This document shows, one piece after another, positions 8,333 to 17,119 of a stretch of DNA of 64,000 nt. The notes under the pieces are model-generated. The model searched no databases. It had not been told where the DNA came from and was given only the letters and a program-made list of their open reading frames with translations. The translations under genes and the position numbers were made by a program. This stretch comes from Spirosoma fluviale (GTDB lineage: Bacteria > Bacteroidota > Bacteroidia > Cytophagales > Spirosomataceae): contig NZ_OCNH01000002.1 in assembly GCF_900230225.1 (NCBI RefSeq), positions 62,001-126,000 of the forward strand. Direction: 5' to 3'. How positions within the stretch are numbered: position 1 is the stretch's first letter; every line of letters begins with the position of its first letter.

Positions 8333-9511
8333 TCAAGCTTTTAAATTGATCTTCCGGCCGGTTTCGGCTGCCCGGTAGATGGCTTGCAACAGCGTCACAT
8401 CCCGCATACCTTCGGCACCCGTTACATGGTCGGGGAGTTGTTTTCCGTCGATCAGGTCTTTACAGACACCGTCCATGTGAGCGGCCTGGTGGTTTACAAT
8501 GGGCATCTCGATCGGGCCTTTGCTGGTGCGGCCTTTCAGCGGACCGTACCCGAATGCCGGAGAAAGTTCAAACCAGCCTTTTTCGCAGGAAGCGTAGAGT
8601 CGTTCAACACCCGCTGCATAACTTGTTGTCGAGTTGGAAACGGCACCCCCTGGAAATTCAAACTGCCAGAACATCGTTTCTTCAACATCTTTAAATTTTA
8701 CAGGGTCTGTTTTTGGGGCAAACTGTGCCGATACCGTAATGGGTTCTTCGCCCGTTATATACCGGGTGCCCTGAACGGCATAAATACCTACGTCCATCAA
8801 GGGACCACCCCCGGCCATACTTTTTTTCAATCGCCATTGCGTAGGATCGCCACTCCGGAAACCATCGCTGCTTTCAATGAATTTAACGGCACCAAATACC
8901 TTCTCCTGACCCAGTCGCATCACTTCTCTGGTGAATGGCTCGTAGTGCAACCGGTACCCGATGGCCAATTGCTTGTTCGCCTTTTTGCAGGCGTCGATCA
9001 TGGCCTGGCACTCCTTTGGGTAAATGGCCATTGGCTTCTCGCAAATGACGTGTTTACCGGCCTGAGCGGCTTTGATGACGTATTCGGCATGCATCGAGTT
9101 GGGCAGCACGACGTAAATCACGTCGATGTCCTTGTTGTCGGCAATGCGGTCGAAGTTCTTGTAGTCGTAAACGTTTTCCTTGGGGATGTTGTATTTCTGC
9201 ATCCACTCGGTGGCTTTGGATGGAGTACCCGTTACGATACCCGCCAGACGGCAGTGCTGGGTTTGCTGCAGGGCGGGAGCCAGTTGATTTTTGCTGTAGC
9301 CTCCCAGCCCAACGAGCGCGATGCCCAGTTTACGGCCCGGCTGCGAGGAGCGTACCGAATCGAGATTGGTGACCAGCGAATGAATACCGCTGTGCTCATT
9401 CTGATAGGTCAGCGTTTCGCCGAAGCCGGCAAGGGGTAAAGATAAAGCCGAGGCACCCGCGCCGAGATTACGTAAAAAAGTGCGTCGGGAATTGTAGTCT
9501 TGATTTTTCAT
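8333..9511 (-). CDS. Gfo/Idh/MocA family oxidoreductase, Tat-exported
   Basis: A 392-residue NAD(P)-dependent oxidoreductase of the glucose-fructose oxidoreductase family, acting on a sugar or sugar derivative. The N-terminus carries a twin-arginine signal (RRTFLRN at residues 9-15 followed by a hydrophobic alanine/leucine stretch), so it is probably exported folded with its cofactor. The Rossmann motif is ALVGLGGYSKN (~65-75) and the family EKP motif is at 158-160 (VICEKPMA). The GGGPLMDVGIYAVQGTRYIT segment is the usual start of the C-terminal substrate domain. It is monocistronic, with a terminator right after the stop. The exact substrate cannot be read from the sequence. Confidence 0.9.
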   Translation of the reverse strand: MKNQDYNSRRTFLRNLGAGASALSLPLAGFGETLTYQNEHSGIHSLVTNLDSVRSSQPGRKLGIALVGLGGYSKNQLAPALQQTQHCRLAGIVTGTPSKATEWMQKYNIPKENVYDYKNFDRIADNKDIDVIYVVLPNSMHAEYVIKAAQAGKHVICEKPMAIYPKECQAMIDACKKANKQLAIGYRLHYEPFTREVMRLGQEKVFGAVKFIESSDGFRSGDPTQWRLKKSMAGGGPLMDVGIYAVQGTRYITGEEPITVSAQFAPKTDPVKFKDVEETMFWQFEFPGGAVSNSTTSYAAGVERLYASCEKGWFELSPAFGYGPLKGRTSKGPIEMPIVNHQAAHMDGVCKDLIDGKQLPDHVTGAEGMRDVTLLQAIYRAAETGRKINLKA

Positions 9512-9578
9512 GAGCAGCCGTTTTGAGAGACCTTATAAAGCTACTGAAAAGTACAACGCTTTAGAGTCCATAAAAAAA

Positions 9579-9612
9579 GCACCGATGCTGGTTTTTCTAC
9601 CAACATCGGTGC
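9579..9612 (-). terminator. Intrinsic terminator
   Basis: A 14-bp stem with one mismatch (9579-9592 pairing with 9599-9612), followed on the minus strand by seven T residues. It lies 25 bp after the stop of the effector-binding protein gene. Confidence 0.85.
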
Positions 9613-9637
9613 CTATGTTCTTTTAAGCGAATTGGGC

Positions 9638-10123
9638 TTACACGAGTCCAATCTGTATTTCTGTCACACAGTTCGATGGATTTTCCAGATCAACAACAGC
9701 ATATACCTCACGAATATGCCCATCATTCTGATACCCATCCCGATACAATTGAGCGAAAAGTGCATCGTATACCGGGCCGGAGTCGCTCCAGGATCCTGTG
9801 TATGAATGACAGGCACACCGAAACGAGCGAAAGCTACGGTAGATGAATGCATCGGATGGATCGCCCGGCTGGCTAATGGGCAGCGCAACTTCCAGTTGGA
9901 ACTCATTGGTTTCATCGCCATTTACACCGGTATATATCCAGTGAATAGGACCGGTGATGGTGAGGCCAAGCCGCGTAGCTTCCTGAAAAAGACGCTGAGC
10001 CGATCCGTCCGTTTGCTGGGGAAGCGTCAGGAGGGTAGCGTGGGTAGTGAAACAAAGTGCGGTGAAAGGCTGGGTTTCTTTTACCTGGAGGGCATTTGCG
10101 GGGCTCGTTAGTTCAGTTGTCAT
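9638..10123 (-). CDS. GyrI-like / effector-binding domain protein
   Basis: A 161-residue soluble protein with a single GyrI-like small-molecule-binding (bacterial effector-binding) domain. The C-terminal pattern, with PVYDALFAQLYRDGYQNDG, then REVYAVVDLENPSN and CVTEIQIGLV, is typical of this fold. There is no helix-turn-helix, so it is a stand-alone binding domain rather than a regulator of the AraC or MerR type. I prefer the ATG at 10123 (MTTELTSPANALQVKE), which begins just before the domain; an ATG at 10153 would add ten residues. A strong terminator follows. The ligand is unknown. Confidence 0.75.
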   Translation of the reverse strand: MTTELTSPANALQVKETQPFTALCFTTHATLLTLPQQTDGSAQRLFQEATRLGLTITGPIHWIYTGVNGDETNEFQLEVALPISQPGDPSDAFIYRSFRSFRCACHSYTGSWSDSGPVYDALFAQLYRDGYQNDGHIREVYAVVDLENPSNCVTEIQIGLV

Positions 10124-10230
10124 GAGATTTGCTGTGTGTTTTTTACTCATCACAACAAAGGTCGCGCATGGTAGTGACAGCCCTATGTCAGTAGGGTTTG
10201 GCTCGGTTGAAAAATCGACATCTTTACGAG

Positions 10231-10992
10231 CTATTGGTGCCTGTGGGTAGGTCCGGCCTCATTTACCACCTTCAACTGACGGATTTCTCCCTGCTGCCAG
10301 GCATCCGCTCCGGGCTGGATTTGGGGAGCCGGAATATCGGTCCGATTCTCCTTATTTTTAGTAGTCGACACGTTGAACCGTTTATCGCGGTCGGCAACCA
10401 TCTTCGGGTTCGTTTGGCCGTCTTTAGTGAATCCCATCATGACCATCGGGTGGCCAACGGGCAGTGTCAACTCACGGTCGGTGTGCCAGGTGTGGAAGGT
10501 CTTACCGTAGGTAGATACCAGTTTTTCCATTAGTTCGTGTTCGGCTACCTGTGGAATGCCGGGCGCAATCAACTGACCTGATTTTACCTCATGGACGTGA
10601 CTATGCCAGAGTTTCTTTTCTTCATCGGGCAGGGTTTTGAACAGTTTTTCGGACACAATGTACTCAATGCCCATGATCTTGGCATTTTCGCCATTGCCAT
10701 CGTAAATCACGCACTGGGTGAGGTCTTCATTGATGCTTGAGCAATAGTGGTGCGCTTCCATCTGGCCCTCCATGTGCCCGTTGTAAAAATGAAAGCCATC
10801 CAGATACATGTTCAGCTTGTTGAGAGGTGCCTTATTCTGAAGTAGATCCGCGCCCGTTTCCAGTGTTTTCGTCTTGACCGTCTTTTCGTCTCCCGGCGAC
10901 TCAACATTGGAGGAGGTGTTCTTGCCGCCACAACTTAGCAGAAACAGCAGGGTAAAGGCTATAAAGACGGATCGGAAGCTGAATGAGGCCAT
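10231..10992 (-). CDS. DUF1264 (OBAP-like) lipoprotein
   Basis: A 253-residue lipoprotein. The signal ends in FTLLFLLSC with the modified Cys near residue 21, followed by a Ser/Asn/Lys-rich linker. From ~residue 60 it matches the DUF1264 family, named after plant oil-body-associated proteins. The supporting signs are HHYCSSINEDLTQCVIYDGN, then GIEYIVSEKLFKTLPDEEKK, LWHSHVHEVKSGQL and HTWHTDRELTLPVGHPMVMM. The many conserved histidines (HH, WHSHVHE, WHTDR) suggest a metal or small-molecule site, but no activity is established for the family as far as I know. It is monocistronic. The C-terminus ends THRHQ. Confidence 0.85.
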   Translation of the reverse strand: MASFSFRSVFIAFTLLFLLSCGGKNTSSNVESPGDEKTVKTKTLETGADLLQNKAPLNKLNMYLDGFHFYNGHMEGQMEAHHYCSSINEDLTQCVIYDGNGENAKIMGIEYIVSEKLFKTLPDEEKKLWHSHVHEVKSGQLIAPGIPQVAEHELMEKLVSTYGKTFHTWHTDRELTLPVGHPMVMMGFTKDGQTNPKMVADRDKRFNVSTTKNKENRTDIPAPQIQPGADAWQQGEIRQLKVVNEAGPTHRHQ

Positions 10993-11114
10993 AGGAATCT
11001 ACATTGACTAGTCCTACTCAACGACTCCAATTCTCCATTGTTTGTTGTGGTGAAGGGATGTAAGGATTCGGTACGTTAGGCTAACTCATGAACATACTTC
11101 CTCACAAACAAATC

Positions 11115-11140
11115 GAGCCAGATCTGTGCAGGTCTGGCTC
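11115..11140 (-). terminator. Probable terminator of the acyl-CoA dehydrogenase gene
   Basis: A 10-bp stem (11115-11124 pairing with 11131-11140, one G-T pair) 28 bp after the stop. The T-tract on the minus strand (ATTTGTTTGTG) is weak. Confidence 0.55.
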
Positions 11141-11168
11141 GTTACTATATACTCTGAAATTTTCGTTT

Positions 11169-12968
11169 CTAGAAAATATACTTGTTCTCGGCAATCATCG
11201 CATCGGCAATCTGACGACGGGCATCTTTCAGGTTCATTGGTTCAATTTTCGTGAACCGTTTCAGACCCATCAGCATGCCCCGTAGCTCATCGCCTTCGGC
11301 AAATGATGTAATGGCAGCCCGACCGGCGTTGTTTACTTTTTCAACGGCCTCGTGAAGATACACCAATGCCATTTGTTTCTGAAGCGCCACCGCTTCTTCG
11401 CCCTGGATACCGATCAGCTTCTCAACGCGCAACAGCACCGATTCTGCCACGTAGATTTCAATGGCCATGTCGGCTACGTTCATCAGGATTTCCTGCTCGT
11501 TCGAGAGGTTCATCATGAACTTCTGAACGGCGGCTCCCGATACCATCAGGGCGGCTTTCTTGAGGTTGCGAATGACTTTCTTCTCGGCAACGAATATGCC
11601 TTCTTCCTCATCCGAATTGAAATCGGGGATCGACATGATCTCTTTGGCAACGGCCATGGCTGGTCCCATCAAATCGAGTTCACCCTTCATGGCCCGCTTC
11701 AGCAGCATGTCCACAACGAGCATCCGGTTGATTTCGTTGGTGCCTTCAAAAATCCGGTTGATCCGCGCATCGCGGTATGAACGGTCCATGGGAGCATCGG
11801 CCGAGTAGCCCATGCCGCCGTATACCTGAACGCCTTCGTCGACCACATAATCCAGCACTTCCGAGCCATGCACTTTCATGATCGCGCACTCGATCGAGAA
11901 CTGCTCCAGCGCTTTCAGTTTAGCGGAGGCATCGTCCATACCCTGTCCTTTCAGGTCTTCAATCAGGTCGTCGATGTTTTGACCGGCGCGGTACGAAGCC
12001 GTTTCGGATGCGTACACCTTCAGCGCCATTTCGGCTAGCTTGTGCTTGATGGCACCAAATTGCGAAATAGCCGTTTTAAACTGCTTCCGTTCGTTGGAAT
12101 ACCGAACAGCGTGATTTATTACTTCTTTCGAGCCACCAACGGCTGCAATACCGAGTTTGATTCGGCCAATATTCAGAATATTTACCGCGATTTTAAAGCC
12201 GTTCTCCCGCGAAGACAATAAGTTCTCGACGGGTACTTTGCAATCGTTGAAGAAAATCTGGCGGGTGTCAGAGCCTTTGATACCCATTTTGTGCTCCGGC
12301 TCATTCATCGCGATACCTTCATAACCCCGTTCGACAATGAACGCCGATAGGTTTTTGTCTGCGTCGATCTTGGCAAAAACGATATACACATCAGCAAAAC
12401 CACCGTTGGTGATCCACATCTTCTGACCATTCAGAACGTAGTGTTTACCATCTTCGGTCAGCGTTGCTTTTGTTTTGCCGGAGTTTGCATCCGAACCTGA
12501 ATCCGGCTCGGTGAGGCAGTAAGCCGCTTTCCACTCGCCCGATGCCAATTTAGGCAGGTATTTGGCTTTTTGCTCTTCGTTACCGTAATATACGATGGGC
12601 AACGTACCGATACCCGTGTGGGCCGACAGCGCCACCGAGAACGAATGCCCGGCACCGGTTACTTCGGCAACCAGCATTGATGTATTGAAATTTGTACCAA
12701 AGCCGCCGTATTCTTCAGGAACCGAAGTACCCAAAATACCTAATTCACCGGCTTTGTCCATCAGCGATGAGATCAGCTCCGGCGATTTGGCGTTATCAAT
12801 TTCATTCAGACGCGGCCAGATTTCACGTTCCAGGAACTCGCGGCAGGTAGCCGCAATCATCTGCTGCTCTTCGGTAAATTCTTCAGGAATAAAAACCTGT
12901 GCTGCCTGCGTTTCTTTGATCAGAAATTCGCCACCTTTTAAGGAAGCTTTTGGTTCTGTCGCAATCAT
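11169..12968 (-). CDS. fadE: Acyl-CoA dehydrogenase (long/very-long-chain type)
   Basis: A 599-residue FAD-dependent acyl-CoA dehydrogenase, the first step of beta-oxidation. Domain order is the N-terminal helical domain (~30-150, with GTSVPEEYGGFGTNFN), the beta domain (CLTEPDSGSDANSGKT and KMWITNGGFADVY) and the C-terminal helical domain (RKQFKTAISQFGAIKHKLAE). The catalytic Glu is in RIFEGTNEINR. After this a further ~150 residues extend the protein beyond the ~380 of short and medium-chain enzymes, as in VLCAD-like and other Bacteroidota enzymes. Two copies of a 20-bp palindrome sit just upstream (12983-13002 and 13031-13050), and the thiolase gene 2.7 kb away has a third. The gene symbol is by function; it is not a close orthologue of E. 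coli FadE. Confidence 0.93.
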   Translation of the reverse strand: MIATEPKASLKGGEFLIKETQAAQVFIPEEFTEEQQMIAATCREFLEREIWPRLNEIDNAKSPELISSLMDKAGELGILGTSVPEEYGGFGTNFNTSMLVAEVTGAGHSFSVALSAHTGIGTLPIVYYGNEEQKAKYLPKLASGEWKAAYCLTEPDSGSDANSGKTKATLTEDGKHYVLNGQKMWITNGGFADVYIVFAKIDADKNLSAFIVERGYEGIAMNEPEHKMGIKGSDTRQIFFNDCKVPVENLLSSRENGFKIAVNILNIGRIKLGIAAVGGSKEVINHAVRYSNERKQFKTAISQFGAIKHKLAEMALKVYASETASYRAGQNIDDLIEDLKGQGMDDASAKLKALEQFSIECAIMKVHGSEVLDYVVDEGVQVYGGMGYSADAPMDRSYRDARINRIFEGTNEINRMLVVDMLLKRAMKGELDLMGPAMAVAKEIMSIPDFNSDEEEGIFVAEKKVIRNLKKAALMVSGAAVQKFMMNLSNEQEILMNVADMAIEIYVAESVLLRVEKLIGIQGEEAVALQKQMALVYLHEAVEKVNNAGRAAITSFAEGDELRGMLMGLKRFTKIEPMNLKDARRQIADAMIAENKYIF

Positions 12969-12982
12969 GTTGAAAAAAGAGT

Positions 12983-13002
12983 TTATTATGCTTGCATACT
13001 AA
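12983..13002. promoter_or_regulatory. Palindromic operator 1 of the fad genes
   Basis: TTATTATGCTTGCATACTAA: two 9-bp arms around a 2-bp centre, with one mismatch. It lies 15 bp before the acyl-CoA dehydrogenase start, inside the likely leader, where a bound repressor would block transcription. Confidence 0.75.
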
Positions 13003-13025
13003 TTCGTTAACAAATAAAGTCAATT

Positions 13026-13033
13026 CAAAATTA
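13026..13033 (-). promoter_or_regulatory. Candidate -7 box of the fadE-type gene
   Basis: On the minus strand TAATTTTG matches TAnnTTTG and overlaps the edge of operator 2 by three bases. This is the arrangement expected for repression by promoter occlusion. No clear TTTG -33 element was found. Confidence 0.4.
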
Positions 13034-13050
13034 GTATGCAAGCATACTAA
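13031..13050. promoter_or_regulatory. Palindromic operator 2 of the fad genes
   Basis: TTAGTATGCAAGCATACTAA: perfect 9-bp arms with a 2-bp centre, the best copy of the three. Its centre is 48 bp from the centre of operator 1, between the divergent acyl-CoA dehydrogenase and amidohydrolase genes. Confidence 0.8.
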
Positions 13051-13233
13051 TAATATTTTTTGTTTAACTTTTCCCTTCCTCTGTCCAACATTAGGTATGT
13101 CTGCCTAAAGAAGGCTTGTTGTAGGAAAAATGCGTTTAACAGCCCAAAATTTAGTTATTTGCCTTCTTGTTATTTACGTATTTAATGGAGTTGATTATGA
13201 GCCTTTTATAAATCAATTCCTTTCTGACAATCC

Positions 13234-14529
13234 ATGAAAAAAGCACTACTTATCTGTCTTTCACTGATTCCGTTCTTGGCAACTGCTCAGGTGCCGTTCC
13301 AAAACCTGAAAATCAATCCGCAGCGAATTCAAAACCGCTTGCTGGAGTTATCAAAATTTGGTGAACTGCCTAATGGTGGGATAGGGCGGGTGGCGTACAG
13401 CAAAGCTGATCTGGAAGGGCGGGCTTACTTTATCGGCCTGATGAAAAAAGCCGGACTCGACGTAAGCATTGACTTTGCGGGTAACATCATCGGCCGCCGG
13501 AAAGGGAAAAACCCGAACCTGAAACCCATCGGCTTCGGCTCGCACATCGACAGCGTACCTAATGGCGGTAATTATGACGGGCCCGTTGGGTCAATTAGTG
13601 GGCTGGAGTTGATCGAGACGCTCAATGAGAACAAGATCGTTACGGAACACCCGCTGGAGCTGATCATTTTTGCGAATGAAGAAGGGGGTACCGTTGGCAG
13701 CGGTGCCATGATTGGTAAAATTACCCCGGCTGCCCTGAAGTCGGTAAGCCAAAGTGGGCTAACCATTGCTGATGGTATCCGGGCAATTGGCGGCAATCCG
13801 GATAGCCTGAGCAAAGTGGTCAGAAAGAAAGGTGATTTGATCGCCTTCATCGAACTGCACATCGAGCAGGGTGGTATTCTGATGACGGAAAATCAGCAAA
13901 TCGGTATTGTTGAGGGCATTGTTGGGATTGAACACTGGGATGCTACGATTGAAGGTACACCCAACCATGCCGGTACCACGCCCATGAATATCCGTCGCGA
14001 TGCGCTGCTGGCAGCCTCCCGACTTATTATCGCACTGAATGAAGTGGTTACGAGTCACGAAGGGCGGCAAGTTGGCACGGTGGGTAAACTCGTGGTTGAG
14101 CCCGGTGCGTACAATGTTATTCCGGGAAAAGTGGTGCTGGGTGTAGAAATCCGGGATTTGTCGTACGATAAAATCTGGATGCTGTTTCGCGAATTCGAGA
14201 GCAAGGCCAGCCAGATTGCTAAAGCGTCTGAAACGACCATTACCTTCGCTCAGTCGGGCGTGCCTGTCATTCCCGCTTTAACGGCTAAACCCATTCAGGA
14301 TAAGATCATCGGTGCCGCCAAATCGCTGGGACTTTCTTATCGATACATGCAAAGTGGTGCCGGTCATGATTCGCAGGAAATAGCACAAATTGCCCCCGTA
14401 GGCATGATTTTCATCCCCAGCGTAGGGGGCATCAGCCATTCGCCCAAAGAATTTTCGAAAGGGGTCGATATTGGCAACGGGGCTACTGTGTTGTTGCAAA
14501 CGCTACTGGCCATTGACCGGGAAAAATGA
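13234..14529 (+). CDS. Exported M20-family hydrolase (carbamoylase / allantoate amidohydrolase type)
   Basis: A 431-residue zinc amidohydrolase with a signal peptide (MKKALLICLSLIPFLATAQ), so periplasmic. It belongs to the M20 hydantoinase/carbamoylase family, which cleaves N-carbamoyl amino acids, allantoate or related ureido compounds. Metal-site motifs are in order: GFGSHIDSVPNGGNYDGPVG, ANEEGGTVGSGAM, FIELHIEQGGIL and SGAGHDSQEIAQIAPVGMIF. The dimerisation domain begins at GTPNHAGTTPMNIRRDA. Export is unusual for this family, whose best-known members are cytoplasmic. It is divergent from the acyl-CoA dehydrogenase gene and its stop is only 22 bp from the convergent outer-membrane gene. 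The substrate is not determined. Confidence 0.87.
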   Translation: MKKALLICLSLIPFLATAQVPFQNLKINPQRIQNRLLELSKFGELPNGGIGRVAYSKADLEGRAYFIGLMKKAGLDVSIDFAGNIIGRRKGKNPNLKPIGFGSHIDSVPNGGNYDGPVGSISGLELIETLNENKIVTEHPLELIIFANEEGGTVGSGAMIGKITPAALKSVSQSGLTIADGIRAIGGNPDSLSKVVRKKGDLIAFIELHIEQGGILMTENQQIGIVEGIVGIEHWDATIEGTPNHAGTTPMNIRRDALLAASRLIIALNEVVTSHEGRQVGTVGKLVVEPGAYNVIPGKVVLGVEIRDLSYDKIWMLFREFESKASQIAKASETTITFAQSGVPVIPALTAKPIQDKIIGAAKSLGLSYRYMQSGAGHDSQEIAQIAPVGMIFIPSVGGISHSPKEFSKGVDIGNGATVLLQTLLAIDREK

Positions 14530-14551
14530 GAAGATTCGGTGCTTACGATTA

Positions 14552-15478
14552 TTAGTTAGGGCATTTTACAGGCGTTGGAATCAGGTAGTGAACGGCCAGA
14601 TGAGTGAGTATATAGATGTCATTACCCGGTAATCCGCGTCTTACATTGGTCGATACGTTCGTCAGGCTGGCCAGTTCGAACGTTCGACTTTGACCCGTGC
14701 GGGCATCGGTGGGTTCGTAGCGTCGGTCAGAAAGCATAGCCGACTGTTCGTTCGGCAGGTCGCTTCTATTGGGATACAGCCCGCTCACATCGTCGAGATA
14801 ATCCGTAAACGTATAGCGAAAGCTAAGCTCGGCGGATACGTTCAGGCTTTGGTTGAGTTTCCAGCGAAGGCCCACCCCTACGGGTATAGCCAGCGCAATC
14901 AGCGAGTAAGGCTTTGCATAACCGGCTTGCCCCTGTCCTTCGGTTCCCAGTGGTTGTAGGTCGGTCCAGGCACCTAATGCATCGCCAGAAGTGCGGGTGG
15001 GTAACCGTGCTTGTGGATTGTGGGCCACCAACGCCAGACCGAGCGTGGCATAGGGCGTCAAAGACGGACGTTGAGAAGGCCGTGCCGTTTCCGGAAAAAA
15101 TTGGTAGATGCCACTTACGGCGATTTCTTTCAAATCATTTCTGAAATGAAGATTTCGATGAAACTGGACCGGATGCAGGTTAGGGTTGTCTTTGTTATAG
15201 GTATAATCGTCGCCAACTAAACGTATCCAGGTAAACGAGGCTCGAACGGAGAAATAAGGCGTGAGATGACGCATGTAGTTTATCCCAACGTTCCAGCGGG
15301 GAAGTGGCGCAATAGGCTGCACCAACTGGCTTATGGGGGCCAACTCTCCCCGATAAATCGCTGAACCGGCTCCAATACCGATTTCAGAATACAATATGGG
15401 TTGCCTGTTGCGACGCTGTCCCTGAACTTCCGACAGGCACATGTAAATTAGAAAGAGGGCAATAAAGGTAGATCTCAT
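14552..15478 (-). CDS. Outer-membrane beta-barrel protein, DUF6089-like
   Basis: A 308-residue exported protein. A signal peptide (MRSTFIALFLIYMCLSEVQG) is followed by the DUF6089-type opening YSEIGIGAGSAIYRGEL, then GINYMRHLTPYFSVRASFTW. Alternating aromatic strands continue, including VGLRWKLNQSLNVSAELSFR and DYLDDVSGLYPNRSDLP. This family is a predicted outer-membrane barrel common in Cytophagales; no function is established. The gene converges on the amidohydrolase gene and is separated from the thiolase gene upstream by a strong terminator. Confidence 0.75.
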   Translation of the reverse strand: MRSTFIALFLIYMCLSEVQGQRRNRQPILYSEIGIGAGSAIYRGELAPISQLVQPIAPLPRWNVGINYMRHLTPYFSVRASFTWIRLVGDDYTYNKDNPNLHPVQFHRNLHFRNDLKEIAVSGIYQFFPETARPSQRPSLTPYATLGLALVAHNPQARLPTRTSGDALGAWTDLQPLGTEGQGQAGYAKPYSLIALAIPVGVGLRWKLNQSLNVSAELSFRYTFTDYLDDVSGLYPNRSDLPNEQSAMLSDRRYEPTDARTGQSRTFELASLTNVSTNVRRGLPGNDIYILTHLAVHYLIPTPVKCPN

Positions 15479-15617
15479 ACAAGTTCGGCAAACAAGTAGC
15501 CAAATTAGATGAAATATACCCTTGCACCAACTATTGACGTGAACAGCCTTATGACTTTGTCATCCATCCCGTTAATAATAGTTCTGATAACACAAGATCC
15601 TAGCTATATACAAAGCA

Positions 15618-15664
15618 ACGAGCTGGGTACCGAACCTGATTAATCAGTTCAGTACCCAGCTCGT
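15618..15664 (-). terminator. Intrinsic terminator of the thiolase gene
   Basis: A 17-bp stem with one mismatch (15618-15634 pairing with 15648-15664), 22 bp past the thiolase stop. Confidence 0.75.
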
Positions 15665-15685
15665 TTATGGTCTCCTGGCTACAAA

Positions 15686-16864
15686 TTAATTCAGGCGTTC
15701 AAAAATGCCGGCTACGCCCTGCCCGCCACCAACGCAGGCCGATACCATGCCGTATTTCTGATCTCGACGGCGCATTTCGTTCAATAGTTGTACCGATAAC
15801 CGTGCCCCGGTTGAACCCAGCGCGTGACCAAGGGCAATGGCACCTCCGTTCGGGTTGATTTTAGCGGGGTCTAGCCCCAATTCCTGAACAACGGCCAGCG
15901 CCTGAGCCGCAAAGGCCTCATTCAGTTCAATCAGATCGATGTCGTTCTGTTGTAAACCGGCTTTTTTGAGGGCGATGGGGATAGCCGCTACCGGTCCGAT
16001 ACCCATAATTTTAGGTTCTACACCGGCGGTGGCATATGATACCATACGCGCAACGGGTTGTAAGTTTAACTCGTTGACCAACCGCTCGGACATTACCACC
16101 ACAAAAGCGGCTCCGTCTGACGTTTGCGATGAGTTGCCGGCCGTAACGGAGCCCCCCGCAGCAAAAACGGGTTTCAGCTTGGCCAAACCTTCGGCACTGG
16201 TGTCTTTCCGTGGACCTTCGTCCTGAGCAACGGTCCACTCACGTGTTTTCTTCTTATTACTCTCCGCATCGAAATACGTTTCGCTCACCTTGATGGGCAC
16301 TATTTCGTCGGCAAATTTACCGTCTTTCTGAGCAGCCAGCGCTTTCACGTGCGAAGCGTACGCAAACTCGTCCTGAGCGTCGCGACTAATATTAAATTGC
16401 TGGGCAACCTGTTCGGCCGTAAGCCCCATGCCAATATAGTAGTCGGGGTGCGTTTTGGCTATTTCGTAGTTCAGGGCCGTTTTCCAGCCCATTACGGGTA
16501 CCATCGACATCGACTCGGTGCCTCCGGCAATAATACAATCGGCCAGACCGGCGTGGATTTTTGCCGAAGCAATGGCAATAGCCTCTAGACCTGAACCACA
16601 ATACCGGTTGATGGTCATGCCAGGAACACTGTTGGGCAATGAAAGTAAGGCTATGTAACGGGCAATCTGCATACCCTGCTCGGCTTCGGGCACGGCATTG
16701 CCTACAATAAGGTCCTCAACGCGGGCCGGGTCCAGTGCGGGAACCTGACTTAATAAATGCTTGATAACTTCGGCCGCCATATCATCGGGGCGGGTAAAGC
16801 GGAGACCGCCACGTGGTGCTTTACCCACAGCTGTACGATATCCGGCTACAATGTATGCGTCCAT
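15686..16864 (-). CDS. fadA: Acetyl-CoA acyltransferase (thiolase)
   Basis: A 392-residue thiolase, full length for the family. It performs the last step of beta-oxidation, releasing acetyl-CoA from 3-ketoacyl-CoA. The acyl-accepting Cys89 is in NRYCGSGLEA, His347 is in NGGAIALGHALGSTGAR, and Cys377 is in SACVGGGQG; all active-site positions are present. A hydratase/hydroxyacyl-CoA dehydrogenase (fadB) is normally adjacent but is not in this window. An operator like those of the acyl-CoA dehydrogenase gene lies 88 bp upstream (16952-16971), which ties the two genes to one regulator. An acetoacetyl-CoA-specific role is possible but the context favours beta-oxidation. Confidence 0.92.
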   Translation of the reverse strand: MDAYIVAGYRTAVGKAPRGGLRFTRPDDMAAEVIKHLLSQVPALDPARVEDLIVGNAVPEAEQGMQIARYIALLSLPNSVPGMTINRYCGSGLEAIAIASAKIHAGLADCIIAGGTESMSMVPVMGWKTALNYEIAKTHPDYYIGMGLTAEQVAQQFNISRDAQDEFAYASHVKALAAQKDGKFADEIVPIKVSETYFDAESNKKKTREWTVAQDEGPRKDTSAEGLAKLKPVFAAGGSVTAGNSSQTSDGAAFVVVMSERLVNELNLQPVARMVSYATAGVEPKIMGIGPVAAIPIALKKAGLQQNDIDLIELNEAFAAQALAVVQELGLDPAKINPNGGAIALGHALGSTGARLSVQLLNEMRRRDQKYGMVSACVGGGQGVAGIFERLN

Positions 16865-16951
16865 AAAGATGCGATGTTGATTTACTGGTTAAGCAGGAAA
16901 TTCATGACAATAACTGAATTTTCAATCGAAAAATTACAGCGATTCGTCAAA

Positions 16952-16971
16952 TTATTATGCAAGCATACTAT
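16952..16971. promoter_or_regulatory. Palindromic operator 3, upstream of the thiolase
   Basis: TTATTATGCAAGCATACTAT has the same core TATGC-AA-GCATA as the two operators before the acyl-CoA dehydrogenase gene. The minus strand next to it contains AATAATTTG, close to a -7 box. Confidence 0.75.
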
Positions 16972-17119
16972 TTTCTTTTGACAAGTGCAATTCAAGGTGC
17001 TTTACTGCCCTCATGAGCGTCTGTATAGTCGAATTGTACTAGGTTGTGAGGATAATCGCGGGCAAATGACCTTTATAGGTGTGTGCCGTCGTTGGCTCTA
17101 TTCCGTTAAGACCTAAGCC

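Noticed and set aside
8384-9439. A long open frame on the plus strand opposite the Gfo/Idh/MocA gene
   Set aside because: It overlaps a gene with clear motifs on the other strand and its translation shows no recognisable family.
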